From: Cytophagaceae bacterium
GTDB taxonomy: Bacteria; Bacteroidota; Bacteroidia; Cytophagales; Spirosomataceae
Direction: 5' to 3'
Length of the DNA: 64,000 bases
Assembly: GCA_005791165.1 (NCBI GenBank)
Contig: SXXW01000016.1
Location: forward strand, 34,046-98,045
Of this stretch, positions 27,136 to 36,282 are shown piece after piece. The translations under genes and the position numbers were made by a program. Numbering within the stretch: position 1 is the first letter of the stretch; every line of letters starts with the position of its first letter. The notes under the pieces were generated by a model. It ran no database searches, was not told the DNA's origin, and saw only the letters and a program-made list of their open reading frames with translations.

Positions 27136-28131
27136 ATGAAATTTCATTTCAAATCCTTCCTTGTTTTAAGTATTGCCATATTGATATTCGACAACGAAAT
27201 TTCAGTGGGTCAATCGCAGGGTAAGGCCCCGAAAATGATGTATGCTGATTCCAGTCGAACGGGTAAGCCATTTTCAAAAAACCCATATGTAATCCGATTT
27301 AAAGGAAGGTATTTAATGTACTCTTCCGTTTTGCCCGTGAAGGGAAGTCAATCCAGAGAAATTGAAATTACAGAAAGTTTTGATTTGATTCATTGGAAGA
27401 ATGTCGGTTTTTTAACGATCCAAGAGCCTTATGAAAAAAATGGAATCAGTGCTCCTTGTGCCTTAGTGATCAAAGATAAAGTCCACATTTTTTACCAGAC
27501 GTATGGAAATGGAAAAAAAGATGCTATTTGCCACGCCGTATCCGATGATGGAATAAATAATTTTATTCGAAACGTGACTAACCCGATCTTTCGTCCAGAT
27601 GGCTCGTGGAATTGTGGGAGGGCCATAGATGCGGAAGTGTTTCTGTTCAAAGGCAAATATTACATGTATTATGCTACAAGGGATCCCGATTTCAAAATTC
27701 AAATGCTCGGAGTGGCGACAGCCCCTGCAAATACAAATTTCAACCGAGGCGAATGGATGCATCAATCCAAATTAGCCCCAATCCTAAAACCTGAAGAAAA
27801 ATGGGAAGGTGAGTGCATTGAGGCGGCTTCTATTATCAAACGAAATGGTATTTTGTATATGTTTTATGCAGGATCGTATGATAATTCCCCTCAGCAAATA
27901 GGGGTAGCGACTAGTCAAGATGGCTATTCGTGGCAACGTCTTTTCAAAAAACCATTTTTGGAAAATGGCAAACCTGGCGAGTGGAATTACAGTGAGTCAG
28001 GCCATCCAGATATACTCGATTTGGGAAGTAAAAGCTATTTGTTTTATCAGGGAAATAAGGATCAAGGAAAAACTTGGTGGATTTCAAATGTGGAAGTTGG
28101 CTGGAACAAAAAGGGACCCTTTTTGAAATAG
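27136..28131 (+). CDS. Secreted five-bladed beta-propeller glycosidase-like protein (GH43-clan like)
   Basis: This 331-aa protein has a signal peptide and repeated propeller blades with the pattern of the GH43/32/62/68/117/130 group: KNPYVIRFKGRYLMYSSV, EITESFDLIHWKNVG, APCALVIKDKVHIFYQTY, CGRAIDAEVFLFKGKYYMYYA and EAASIIKRNGILYMFYAGSYDN. Acidic residues at the starts of blades are in the expected places, but the catalytic trio cannot be fixed by eye. The subfamily and substrate remain open. It is followed by a sulfatase gene 214 bases downstream on the same strand, in a cluster that suggests a sulfated polysaccharide. Confidence 0.78.
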   Translation: MKFHFKSFLVLSIAILIFDNEISVGQSQGKAPKMMYADSSRTGKPFSKNPYVIRFKGRYLMYSSVLPVKGSQSREIEITESFDLIHWKNVGFLTIQEPYEKNGISAPCALVIKDKVHIFYQTYGNGKKDAICHAVSDDGINNFIRNVTNPIFRPDGSWNCGRAIDAEVFLFKGKYYMYYATRDPDFKIQMLGVATAPANTNFNRGEWMHQSKLAPILKPEEKWEGECIEAASIIKRNGILYMFYAGSYDNSPQQIGVATSQDGYSWQRLFKKPFLENGKPGEWNYSESGHPDILDLGSKSYLFYQGNKDQGKTWWISNVEVGWNKKGPFLK

Positions 28132-28267
28132 TGAATGAGTTCACTATAGGTGTATAGCGATTCATCTACCCATAAATTTCAATCGGATTTTTCACGCATT
28201 TACATGATTTAGTTGGGTATAAATCAGGTGATTATACATTCCTAATTTTGTTTTTCATTTAAGGCAA

Positions 28268-28302
28268 TTGTTTTATTTAAAATGAATTAATTGCTATATT
28301 CG
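28268..28302 (+). promoter_or_regulatory. Promoter-like motif upstream of the sulfatase
   Basis: TTGTTTTATTTAAAATG is followed, 24 bases after the TTG, by TATATTCGA. The arrangement is nearly the same as upstream of the FAD oxidoreductase (11232) and sigma factor (44351) genes. It lies 43 bases before the ATG. Confidence 0.35.
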
Positions 28303-28345
28303 ATTAACCCATTGCGATAAATCCTATTTCATAACGATCCAAACG

Positions 28346-30103
28346 ATGCTGATGAATACTTGTAAATACCTTTTGATTATACTGGCCTGTGGAGTTTCCT
28401 TGAGTAGTATGGCCCAAAAAAATATACACCCCAACGTTATTTTAATTATTACCGATGACCAGGGATATGGCGACTTGGGAATTAATGGGAATTCAATCAT
28501 CAAGACGCCTGTCATTGATCGATTTGCCAAACAGAGTTTACGATTTAACGATTTCCATGTTTCACCCGTTTGTGCTCCTACTCGGTCAAGTTTAATGACT
28601 GGTCGCTACTCATTGCGAACTGGCATACGAGATACCTATAATGGGGGAGCCATTATGGCTCCGAATGAAATAACAATTGCGGAAATTTTGAAGCAGGCAG
28701 GTTATACTACTGGATTGTTTGGGAAATGGCATTTGGGGGATAATTTTCCTAGTCGGCCCATGGACCAGGGATTTGATGAGACCTTAATGCACCTTTCAGG
28801 AGGGATGGGCCAAGTAGGTGATGTAACGACTTATTTTCAAAAAGATAGTAGTTATTTCAATCCGGTCCTTTGGAAAAATGGCCAAAAGGAGTCTTTTAAG
28901 GGGTATTGTTCCGATATTTTCGCAGCGAATGCCATCCAGTTTATTGAAAAAAATAAAAGTAATCCATTCTTCTGTTACCTCTCATTTAATGCGCCTCATA
29001 CGCCTTTGCAAGTACCTGATTCTTATTATCAGATGTACAAAAACACAGACCCGTCCATTGAATTTGAAAGAAAAAATCCAATGCACCTTAAAATGAGCGA
29101 ACAGGACAAAGAAGATGCTCGAAAGGTATATGCCATGGTCAGCAACATAGACGATAACATTGGCAAATTGCTTCAGAAAATCAAGGATTTGGGAATTGAA
29201 GAAAATACCATTGTGATTTTTATGACGGACAATGGCCCACAGCAATTACGTTTTACGGCGGGCATGCGAGATAAAAAAGGGTCGGTTTATCATGGCGGGA
29301 CCCGTGTTCCTTTCTTCTTGAAATATCCAGCCTTGACGAAGGAAAGTAAAGTGATTGAAACGATGTCGGCCCACTTTGACGTGCTTCCTACGCTCTCGGA
29401 ATTGTGTCATGCAGATTTGCCCAAGGATCGTAAAATTGACGGTAAAAGCCTTGTTCCCCTGATCAAAGGCAAAAAGGTTGATTGGTCGGATCGAGCCATG
29501 TTTAGTTATTGGACGAGAAAGTATCCTGAACTTTACAACAGCATGGCCATTCAGAAGTCGGGTTACAAATTAGTCGGACAAACCAATTACAACGCTTCCA
29601 TCGAAGATTTCGAATTGTACAATTTGAAAAATGATCCAGAAGAACTTTACAATGTTGTTAAGGAAAATAAAGGAATTGCATTGAAACTGAAAACAGAATT
29701 AGATCGTATTTACCAGGATTTAATTCGATCAAAAAATCTGATGACCCCTCCCAAAATTATTGTTGGATCAAAAAAGGAAAACCCTTTGACTTTGAATAGA
29801 AATGATGCGGATGGTTCCCGTGGATTATGGGATCAAGAAGCCATATTTGGAAAATGGAACGTTAATATTCTAAAAGGACGATATGATTTTAAGTTCAAAT
29901 TCATCAAACCGATGGCTGCCAATGGAGACATGTATTTGGAAACCAATACGATCATCAATCAAATGAAGAATGATCAGATTACGGATGTGATTGAGATGAA
30001 AAATATTTCTCTTCCGGAAATAAAGGGCGAATTGATTCCCTACTATTTGATTAAGGGTAAAATGATCTTACCATTTAGTGTTGAGATTGAAAAAGTGGAT
30101 TAA
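28346..30103 (+). CDS. Secreted sulfatase (arylsulfatase family S1 type)
   Basis: This 585-aa protein has a signal peptide and the sulfatase core: NVILIITDDQGYGD with the calcium-binding Asp pair, and VCAPTRSSLMTGRY, whose Cys76 in the CxPxR motif would be converted to formylglycine. GKWHLGD, TPHTPLQVP and MTDNGPQ are further active-site blocks. The C-terminal part (~470-585) is a beta-rich extension common in Bacteroidota sulfatases. It would remove sulfate from glycans such as algal or animal polysaccharides. No maturation enzyme (FGE or anSME) lies in the window. An in-frame ATG two codons on is an equally good start. It precedes the propeller gene by 71 bases. Confidence 0.92.
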   Translation: MLMNTCKYLLIILACGVSLSSMAQKNIHPNVILIITDDQGYGDLGINGNSIIKTPVIDRFAKQSLRFNDFHVSPVCAPTRSSLMTGRYSLRTGIRDTYNGGAIMAPNEITIAEILKQAGYTTGLFGKWHLGDNFPSRPMDQGFDETLMHLSGGMGQVGDVTTYFQKDSSYFNPVLWKNGQKESFKGYCSDIFAANAIQFIEKNKSNPFFCYLSFNAPHTPLQVPDSYYQMYKNTDPSIEFERKNPMHLKMSEQDKEDARKVYAMVSNIDDNIGKLLQKIKDLGIEENTIVIFMTDNGPQQLRFTAGMRDKKGSVYHGGTRVPFFLKYPALTKESKVIETMSAHFDVLPTLSELCHADLPKDRKIDGKSLVPLIKGKKVDWSDRAMFSYWTRKYPELYNSMAIQKSGYKLVGQTNYNASIEDFELYNLKNDPEELYNVVKENKGIALKLKTELDRIYQDLIRSKNLMTPPKIIVGSKKENPLTLNRNDADGSRGLWDQEAIFGKWNVNILKGRYDFKFKFIKPMAANGDMYLETNTIINQMKNDQITDVIEMKNISLPEIKGELIPYYLIKGKMILPFSVEIEKVD

Positions 30104-30174
30104 TTATTTTTTAATGGAAAGTATTCCTTTTTAAACTACCCTCTGTGCTAATAAATTAAATAATTATTCAAATT

Positions 30175-32661
30175 ATGTCTACCCCAAAAACCAAATCTTT
30201 ACTGGCCACCTTAATTATAGGTCTAGTCATATTTAATAGTATCGCTCAATCTCAACCCAAGTCTTCCTACCCTCAATTCAGTGGCATTTACCCACATTTG
30301 GCGTATTACAACAATGAAGGAGAATGTGGTACTGGGGCAGTGGTTCCCTGGGCAAATCGACTTTGGGTGGTGACATATGGCCCACATTTACCTTTTGGCT
30401 CGTCCGATAAGCTATATGAAATAAGTCCTACTTTAAATAGAATTATTAGACCTGAAAGTATCGGTGGAACTCCAGCGAATCGAATGATTCACCCCGAAAG
30501 CAATCAATTGTTTATTGGGCCTTATGCCATTAATTCTCAGGGCAATGTGCGCACGATTCCCTATACGCAGGCACCTGGCCGCTTTACAGGATTAGCGAGA
30601 TCACTCGATAACCCAACCAATAAGCTACTTCTGGCAACTATGGAGGAGGGTTTTTATGACCTGGATGTCAACAATTTGACGACCAAATTACTCTACGAGG
30701 ATGGTAATTTAAAAGTGAAAAAGACAAATGATGTGGCCAACAACACGAGTGGATCCTTGCTGCCCGGTGCACATGGAAAAGGACTTTATTCGGGCCAAGG
30801 AGTGATGGTGTATTCCAATAATGGTGAATCTGGTGATAAAGCATTAAAGCAGTTTGATATCGAATCGGGTGTATTAGCTGAATGGAATGGGAAAGACTGG
30901 AAGGTGATTCGAAGAAATCAATTTGTGGAAGTAACTGGCCCCGGTGGAATTTATGGCAATAAGAACCCCGCGACCGATGCGATTTGGGTAACCGGTTGGG
31001 ATCATAAATCAGTCATTTTAGGTGTGCGAGATTCAGGGAAATGGTCCTTTTTCAGAATGCCTAAGGCCAGTCATAGCTACGACGGAGCTCACGGTTGGAA
31101 CACAGAATGGCCACGCATTCGAGATGTGGGTACTCCTGAAAAGCCCGAATATTTGATGACGATGCACGGTATGTTTTGGCATTTCCCAGCATCCTTTACC
31201 TCATTCAATACGGCGGGAATTCGTCCTCGGTCAGCCTATTTAAAAGTGATCGGTGACTTCACACGCTGGCAAGATGGATTGGTTTTTGGTTGCGATGATT
31301 CAGCCCAAAAAGAATTCCTGAACAAGCGAAAAGCAAAAGGAAATATAGAAGGACCAGGGCAGTCCAATTCGAATTTGTGGTTTACGCCGGTGGAAAAGCC
31401 TGACCAATTGGGCCCCAATACGGCACAGGGTGCGGTTTGGCTTTCTGAAAAAATTAATGCCAATATCAGTTCAGAACCTTTCTTGTTTGCAGGTTGGAAA
31501 AAGCGGGTGGCTTGGATTCAGAATGCAGGAAACGAGGATGTTACCTTTACTTTTGAGGTGGACATAAAAGGAAATGGTACTTGGAAAAAGCTTCGCACTG
31601 TGTTGCTCAGTGCAGGCCAATCGAAAAACATTTCTTTTTTGCCTACTGAAATAGGAGAGTGGATCAAGGTGAAGTCAAATAAGAATACGAGGGCCACCGT
31701 AAATTTCAACTACACGGATGACTCTAGATTTGTAGCCAGTTCAGACAAAATATTTAAGGGATTATCAGCTATTGGTGGAGATGAATTATCAGGCGGACTT
31801 TTATATGCGCTTGGAGATAAGCGTCGGAAATTAGGAATTTTAGCGAGTGATTTTTCTAAGGGAAAATTCAATGAAGTAGGCTATTATGAATTAGATAGTG
31901 CCATGAATTTGACTAGAAGAGAGGATCCGAAAACGGCTGATTTTATTCGATCCAAATTTGAAATTTCCAAAGATGCGATTATAGTTGACGACGCCTCAGT
32001 TTTAATCATTGACGATGCGGGAAGAAGATGGCGTTTGCCCAAGGGGAACGAGAACTTCACAAATAAGATTCAATCGGGATCGATGCGCATTGACCGGGAA
32101 GTGGCGACCGAGCGGGATTTGATGAATGCGCATGGAACCTTTTATGAACTTCCAGCTGAAAATGCCGATGGTTATGCCAAAATTAGACCTGTAGCTTCTC
32201 ATTCATTATCGATTCATGATTATGCTTCTTATCGCGGTTTATTAGTTATGACGGGGCTTGATAAAAATTCCGGAACTAATGAACATATCATAGCTTCCTT
32301 GGATGGCAAAGCAAAAGTATGGGCGGGCACGATTGATGACCTTTGGAAATTGGGTAAGCCTACAGGCCAAGGCGGACCTTGGAAAAACAGTTCAGTAGTT
32401 GCAAACGCAAAATCGGATCCTTATTTAATTGGTTTTTACGATAAAAAAAGCTTGAAAATTTCGCATAAATCTAATCAGACCGTCACCTTTAAAATCGAGA
32501 TTGAACCGATCGGTCATGGCCCTTGGATGTTATTCAAGGAAGTAAAAGTTAAGCCAAATGAAATATTTGAATATACCTTTGCACCTGATTTTCAAGCCCG
32601 CTGGATTCGTTTTTCGGCAAACAAAAATTGTGAGGCGTCGACTTGGTTGACATATAAGTAA
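30175..32661 (+). CDS. Large secreted protein with a duplicated beta domain, function unknown
   Basis: This 828-aa protein has a signal peptide and no recognised family. Two similar beta-sandwich-like modules are visible, at ~430-520 (SSEPFLFAGWKKRVAWIQNAG to STRATVNFNY-like end) and ~735-828 (SDPYLIGFYDKKSLKISHKS to the C-terminus). Between and before them are sections with propeller-like strands (for example YDGAHGWNTEWPRIRD). Genes like this occur beside sulfatases in marine and freshwater Bacteroidota and Planctomycetes as uncharacterised secreted proteins. It probably binds or cleaves the same polymer as the sulfatase, to which it is coupled by position and strand; this is inference. Confidence 0.7.
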   Translation: MSTPKTKSLLATLIIGLVIFNSIAQSQPKSSYPQFSGIYPHLAYYNNEGECGTGAVVPWANRLWVVTYGPHLPFGSSDKLYEISPTLNRIIRPESIGGTPANRMIHPESNQLFIGPYAINSQGNVRTIPYTQAPGRFTGLARSLDNPTNKLLLATMEEGFYDLDVNNLTTKLLYEDGNLKVKKTNDVANNTSGSLLPGAHGKGLYSGQGVMVYSNNGESGDKALKQFDIESGVLAEWNGKDWKVIRRNQFVEVTGPGGIYGNKNPATDAIWVTGWDHKSVILGVRDSGKWSFFRMPKASHSYDGAHGWNTEWPRIRDVGTPEKPEYLMTMHGMFWHFPASFTSFNTAGIRPRSAYLKVIGDFTRWQDGLVFGCDDSAQKEFLNKRKAKGNIEGPGQSNSNLWFTPVEKPDQLGPNTAQGAVWLSEKINANISSEPFLFAGWKKRVAWIQNAGNEDVTFTFEVDIKGNGTWKKLRTVLLSAGQSKNISFLPTEIGEWIKVKSNKNTRATVNFNYTDDSRFVASSDKIFKGLSAIGGDELSGGLLYALGDKRRKLGILASDFSKGKFNEVGYYELDSAMNLTRREDPKTADFIRSKFEISKDAIIVDDASVLIIDDAGRRWRLPKGNENFTNKIQSGSMRIDREVATERDLMNAHGTFYELPAENADGYAKIRPVASHSLSIHDYASYRGLLVMTGLDKNSGTNEHIIASLDGKAKVWAGTIDDLWKLGKPTGQGGPWKNSSVVANAKSDPYLIGFYDKKSLKISHKSNQTVTFKIEIEPIGHGPWMLFKEVKVKPNEIFEYTFAPDFQARWIRFSANKNCEASTWLTYK

Positions 32662-32768
32662 ATGATTCTTTTTATTTAAAAAGAAAAATAGTTCTTATTT
32701 TGATTATTTCTATGGGATAAAATCTAAATTTAGTTTTTAATAAAACGCATCCTATAAATTTTTTTGAG

Positions 32769-33365
32769 ATGAAAACATTTTACATCATTGCGAGCATCGG
32801 ATTTTTGTTCCTTATGATTCAATCGTATAAATTGTTGAGCAATAATCTAAAAACGGAAAACCAAAAATACAGGCTAGTTCTCAAAGAGGCGCAATTTGAA
32901 ATACGGTTTTACCCTTCCGCTACATTTGCCAAAATTTATAGTTCAGGGACTGATTATAAGTCCGTATCCAGTAGTGGGTTCAGGAAATTAGCGGGGTATA
33001 TCTTTGGGGGAAATGACCAAGGGAAAAGTATTTCCATGACGGCGCCCGTAAGAATGGAAATGAGCGACAAAGGTTCTTCCATGAGTTTTGTAATGCCTGA
33101 AAAATATAAGGAAGCTGATTTGCCTAAACCCAAAGATGCGGGTGTCCATATTGTGAAATCAAGTCCTCAGTATGTGGCAGTTATTCGTTTTGGGGGATAT
33201 GCGGATGATGAATCGATCCAAGAGAATCGAGATCTATTATTAAAAATAATTCAAAAAAAAGGCATTAAGGTAACGGGAGATTATACCTTTTTAGGCTATA
33301 ACGCCCCGTTCCAATTTTGGGGTAGAAAAAATGAAGTGGTCATCCCTATTGACTGGAAAGAGTAA
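32769..33365 (+). CDS. SOUL heme-binding-family protein
   Basis: This 198-aa protein has an N-terminal hydrophobic anchor (MKTFYIIASIGFLFLMIQSYKLL) and a SOUL/HBP domain: EIRFYPSATFAKI, SSGFRKLAGYIFGGN, ISMTAPVRMEM and SMSFVMPEKYKEADLPKP are the family blocks. SOUL proteins bind heme or porphyrins in eukaryotes; bacterial functions are not settled. The gene is a single unit on the plus strand. The short leader suggests the inner membrane with the domain outside the cytoplasm. Confidence 0.88.
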   Translation: MKTFYIIASIGFLFLMIQSYKLLSNNLKTENQKYRLVLKEAQFEIRFYPSATFAKIYSSGTDYKSVSSSGFRKLAGYIFGGNDQGKSISMTAPVRMEMSDKGSSMSFVMPEKYKEADLPKPKDAGVHIVKSSPQYVAVIRFGGYADDESIQENRDLLLKIIQKKGIKVTGDYTFLGYNAPFQFWGRKNEVVIPIDWKE

Positions 33366-33512
33366 TTCGCGCCCACCATTATAGCATTTTCTTTCTTTTA
33401 TGAATCAAGGATAGATTCCTGATGGATTCATAATATTGAATCATTTTGATATCAAAAATATACTAATTATTCGTTTATTTGTAAATCATTTAAACCTTAA
33501 TGTATATTTAAC

Positions 33513-34037
33513 ATGAAAGATTTACGTTACCCAATAGGTAATTTTGAGTTAAAACCGTTCGATGAAGCAACAAAAAATCAATGGTTAGCTGACTTCAAAA
33601 ACTTGCCATCGGATCTAGAACATGTTGTTGAAAATTTAAAAAGAGACCAATTAGATACTCCATATCGAGAAGGTGGCTGGACGGTCCAACAAGTGGTACA
33701 TCATTTGGCGGACAGTCACATGAATTGTTTTATGTACTTTAAATTAACATTAACAGAGGATTTGCCGACCATCAAAGATTATAGTGAAAATGACTGGTCC
33801 AATACATCAGATGTTTTAAATACGCCCATATCTCTATCTATTCAACTGCTTTATCCTTTGCATGAAAGGTGGGTTAATTTGTTAACTAGTTTAACAGATG
33901 CTGACTGGCAAAGAAAATTTTTCCATCCCACGCATCAAGTAGAAATAACTTTATGGGACTTGTTTGCAGTTTATGCATGGCATGGCAAACACCATGTGGC
34001 TCACATTAAAAATTTACGGGAAAGTAATGGATGGTAA
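33513..34037 (+). CDS. YfiT/DinB-superfamily putative metal-dependent protein (bacillithiol-transferase-like)
   Basis: This 174-aa cytoplasmic protein matches the YfiT branch of DinB: DLRYPIGNF at the start, GGWTVQQVVHHLADSHMN and YAWHGKHHVAHI supply the three histidine metal ligands of the four-helix bundle. The family name 'bacillithiol transferase' comes from Bacillus; the thiol used in this organism is not known. It ends 15 bases before the convergent photolyase-like gene's stop. The neighbouring cluster deals with DNA repair and light, but no functional link is shown. Confidence 0.88.
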   Translation: MKDLRYPIGNFELKPFDEATKNQWLADFKNLPSDLEHVVENLKRDQLDTPYREGGWTVQQVVHHLADSHMNCFMYFKLTLTEDLPTIKDYSENDWSNTSDVLNTPISLSIQLLYPLHERWVNLLTSLTDADWQRKFFHPTHQVEITLWDLFAVYAWHGKHHVAHIKNLRESNGW

Positions 34038-34052
34038 AATTCTTTAGGATTA

Positions 34053-35129
34053 TTATTCCAATTGATCTTTTAGCTTATTCCAAAACGAAAAAAAGCTAGG
34101 GAATTCACCCACAAGATCTGGAGCCAGTGAGGGATGCCTTTCCCTAATTCCTTGGAAGTGGGCATTGATGGGATGATCTCTAAAAATTCCTTGTAGGGAT
34201 AAATCTGAATATTCCCCGTAATACACCTGTAGGCCGGGAATATTTTCCCCAAGAGACAGAATGAAATTCAGTGTCTTTGGTGATATCGCGTGCTTTTTGA
34301 AGTGGCTCGGTTCTAAGACCAATATCCGATTTCCCTCCTCACCGATGTGAAAGGTAGGGTCTAGTGTATAATGCGTGTAAATGAAAGTGGGTGCGTTTTC
34401 TTGTAAGTCGAGGGCTTTTGTTTCAGGAGGGGTAAAAACCAGGTTTATTTTCTCTGATTTTTTCAATACGTCTGGAACTGCATTTATGGGCAAAAGCTCA
34501 TAGTCAAAATCTAAAAAAGTACCTTTTTGCTTTGTTCCCGAATAGGTGTTGATGTTTGACTGGTTCACAAAATAGGGTTTGTTGCTGAAGGTGCCTGCGC
34601 ACCATTGCCAACTGAGCGCATTGCTTGCCAAATCGCCGTCCAATAAATGGTAGTAAAGCCAATCGGCAGGTTCACGCCAATGGTATTTTCCCATGTTGCA
34701 GATGATGGCGGCCAGGTACATCCGAAGGTGATTGTGCAGGTAGCCCGTCTCCCAGAAATGTGTTAAATGGGAATCAATTGCCTGAATTCCTGTGTTTGCG
34801 TTGAGTACTGCTTCAGGAATTCCTTGGTTTTCTACACCCTCTTGCGGGTGGCGAATGTCTTCGAAAATCTGATCCCCTTTCTGAAACCAAGTCCGGGTAT
34901 AAAACTCCCGCCACGCTAATTCTTGAATGAATTTTTCTGCTTGTTGCATCCCGATTCCACGATTCTTTAATCGCTCCACCACTTGGGGCACGGTAATAAA
35001 TCCACGGGATAAATAGGGAGAAAGGTAGGAAACCCCTCCGTTTAAAAAGTTCCGGGTTCGCGCATAGTGCTCGGGATCAAAGGCATCGATTCGCTTGTAG
35101 ACATCGGCGAGCTTGGTCGGGAAGTCCAC
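34053..35129 (-). CDS. Photolyase/cryptochrome FAD-domain protein with a C-terminal alpha/beta-like part
   Basis: The N-terminal ~210 residues match the helical FAD-binding domain of photolyases: YLSPYLSRGF, FIQELAWREFY, GYLHNHLRMYLAA and LLDGDLASNALSWQWCAG. There is no antenna (Rossmann-like) domain before it, as in other photolyases. The last ~140 residues contain strands and helices such as NRILVLEPSHF and GLQVYYGEY, which resemble that antenna domain. This would be a circular permutation, but this is an inference. The start is GTG, overlapping the stop of the TIGR03643 gene by one base. Expected role is light-dependent DNA repair or sensing. Confidence 0.82.
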   Translation of the reverse strand: MDFPTKLADVYKRIDAFDPEHYARTRNFLNGGVSYLSPYLSRGFITVPQVVERLKNRGIGMQQAEKFIQELAWREFYTRTWFQKGDQIFEDIRHPQEGVENQGIPEAVLNANTGIQAIDSHLTHFWETGYLHNHLRMYLAAIICNMGKYHWREPADWLYYHLLDGDLASNALSWQWCAGTFSNKPYFVNQSNINTYSGTKQKGTFLDFDYELLPINAVPDVLKKSEKINLVFTPPETKALDLQENAPTFIYTHYTLDPTFHIGEEGNRILVLEPSHFKKHAISPKTLNFILSLGENIPGLQVYYGEYSDLSLQGIFRDHPINAHFQGIRERHPSLAPDLVGEFPSFFSFWNKLKDQLE

Positions 35130-35422
35130 TATCTTTTACTGATTTTGTTCATGCTGATGCTTCGTTGGAGCGTGCATTTAAATCGGGGATCAGAAAAAAT
35201 ACGCTTTTGTAAATGCTTCGTGTTTCTGCCAGCCATCCGTTTACGCCACATCTGAAAGCTCGATAATTTACTATTGGCCCGCATAAATTCAATCACTTCT
35301 TTTTCTTGCAGTCCAAATTGGAATTTTATCGCCTCAAAAGGCGTACGATCTTCCCAAGCCATTTGAATGATTCGATCAATATCTTCGTCGGAGAACTTAT
35401 TTGCTACGTCTACACTTTTCAC
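35129..35422 (-). CDS. TIGR03643-family (DUF2805) small protein
   Basis: This 97-aa basic protein matches the TIGR03643 family: [29 protein letters not shown], then [22 protein letters not shown] and [10 protein letters not shown]. It has a helix-turn-helix-like look ([20 protein letters not shown]), suggesting DNA binding. It overlaps the photolyase gene by one base and the DUF2256 gene by 26 bases, so the three are translationally coupled. Family genes are commonly found beside cryptochrome/photolyase genes; their biochemical role is not established. Confidence 0.87.
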   Translation of the reverse strand: MKSVDVANKFSDEDIDRIIQMAWEDRTPFEAIKFQFGLQEKEVIEFMRANSKLSSFQMWRKRMAGRNTKHLQKRIFSDPRFKCTLQRSISMNKISKR

Positions 35423-35534
35423 TACAATAGATGATTTGATCCCAATTTTTCTCCCATTTCTTACGCCAGGCGAAGGGGCGGTTGCATACTGGACAGGTTT
35501 TGGATGGTAAATGTTGTTTTTTTACGCCTTGCAT
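35397..35534 (-). CDS. DUF2256 small Cys-rich protein (45 aa), absent from the ORF track
   Basis: Reading the minus strand from the ATG at 35534 gives a 45-codon ORF whose product contains [16 protein letters not shown], then YCSEKCRR, a CxxC...CxxxC zinc knuckle that is the hallmark of DUF2256. It ends at TAA (35397) inside the 5' end of the TIGR03643 gene. It is likely the first gene of the operon that includes the photolyase-like gene. DUF2256 proteins are small, probably zinc-binding and often encoded with photolyases. The upstream region is shared with the divergent XRE regulator. Confidence 0.85.
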   Translation of the reverse strand: MQGVKKQHLPSKTCPVCNRPFAWRKKWEKNWDQIIYCSEKCRRSK

Positions 35535-35589
35535 AAACGAGAATTTCCGTTTGATATATTAAACCCTGATACAATTCAAAATGTTTTGT

Positions 35590-35607
35590 AAAGTGACGAA
35601 ACACTTT
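35590..35607. promoter_or_regulatory. Inverted repeat between the DUF2256 operon and the XRE gene
   Basis: AAAGTG and CACTTT surround ACGAAA in the short divergent intergenic region, a possible operator for the adjacent XRE regulator. Arms are only 6 bp, so support is weak. Confidence 0.25.
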
Positions 35608-35692
35608 GATTGAAATTCAAATGTTAACCAATGGCGTAAACAAGTCATCAAAATGGCGTTTGTTTTTTGGTAATTTAAGCCCAAATTGCACC

Positions 35693-36184
35693 ATGAATTT
35701 TGGAGAACAATTAAAAGAAATCCGTAGCTCGAAAGGTTTAACTCAAATTGAGCTTTCAGAAAAGAGCGGAATCGCACTTAGAACCGTTCAGCGCATGGAG
35801 CGCAATGAAGGAAAGCCGAGCCTGTATTCCTTGAATGCAATAGGCGAGGTGCTCGGTGTGAATTTGGCCGTATTGTATGCTCCTGATTTCGAAACCGAAA
35901 AACTCAATATTATGGAAAGTGCAGATCAACAATTGTGGTTAGTCGCCAAAAGGCGTGCGAAATTTAAAAGAAGTCTGAGTGCCTATATGCTCGTGATCCC
36001 ATTTCTTTGGATTATTTGGTATTTAACGATGCCAGAAATTCATCGTTATGAACGGTTTCCTTGGCCCGTTTGGCCTATGTTAGGCTGGGGTTTAGGATTG
36101 GGAATTCAATATTTGAACGCCTATGTGTTCGAAGTGGACTCCTTAGAACAAAGAGAATACGATAAGCTTAAGGCTAAGAAATAA
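35693..36184 (+). CDS. XRE-family regulator with a 2TM domain (membrane tethered)
   Basis: The ATG at 35693 (MNFGEQLKEIRSSKGLTQ) is preferred over the track start at 35606. The 163-aa protein has an XRE helix-turn-helix in residues 1-65 (LTQIELSEKSGIALRTVQRMERNEGKP) and, after a linker, a 2TM module: LSAYMLVIPFLWIIWYLTM and WPVWPMLGWGLGLGIQYLNA, ending in a charged tail. Membrane-tethered XRE regulators are seen in Bacteroidota. It is divergent from the photolyase operon, which it may regulate. Confidence 0.85.
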   Translation: MNFGEQLKEIRSSKGLTQIELSEKSGIALRTVQRMERNEGKPSLYSLNAIGEVLGVNLAVLYAPDFETEKLNIMESADQQLWLVAKRRAKFKRSLSAYMLVIPFLWIIWYLTMPEIHRYERFPWPVWPMLGWGLGLGIQYLNAYVFEVDSLEQREYDKLKAKK

Positions 36185-36282
36185 TTCACCAATACTTTCG
36201 ATTATAAATTTCAAATTTTTAAAGAAGGATTTTATTTTGTAAAACAAATTTTGATTTAATCTGTTTATCAAAATAAAATTCA

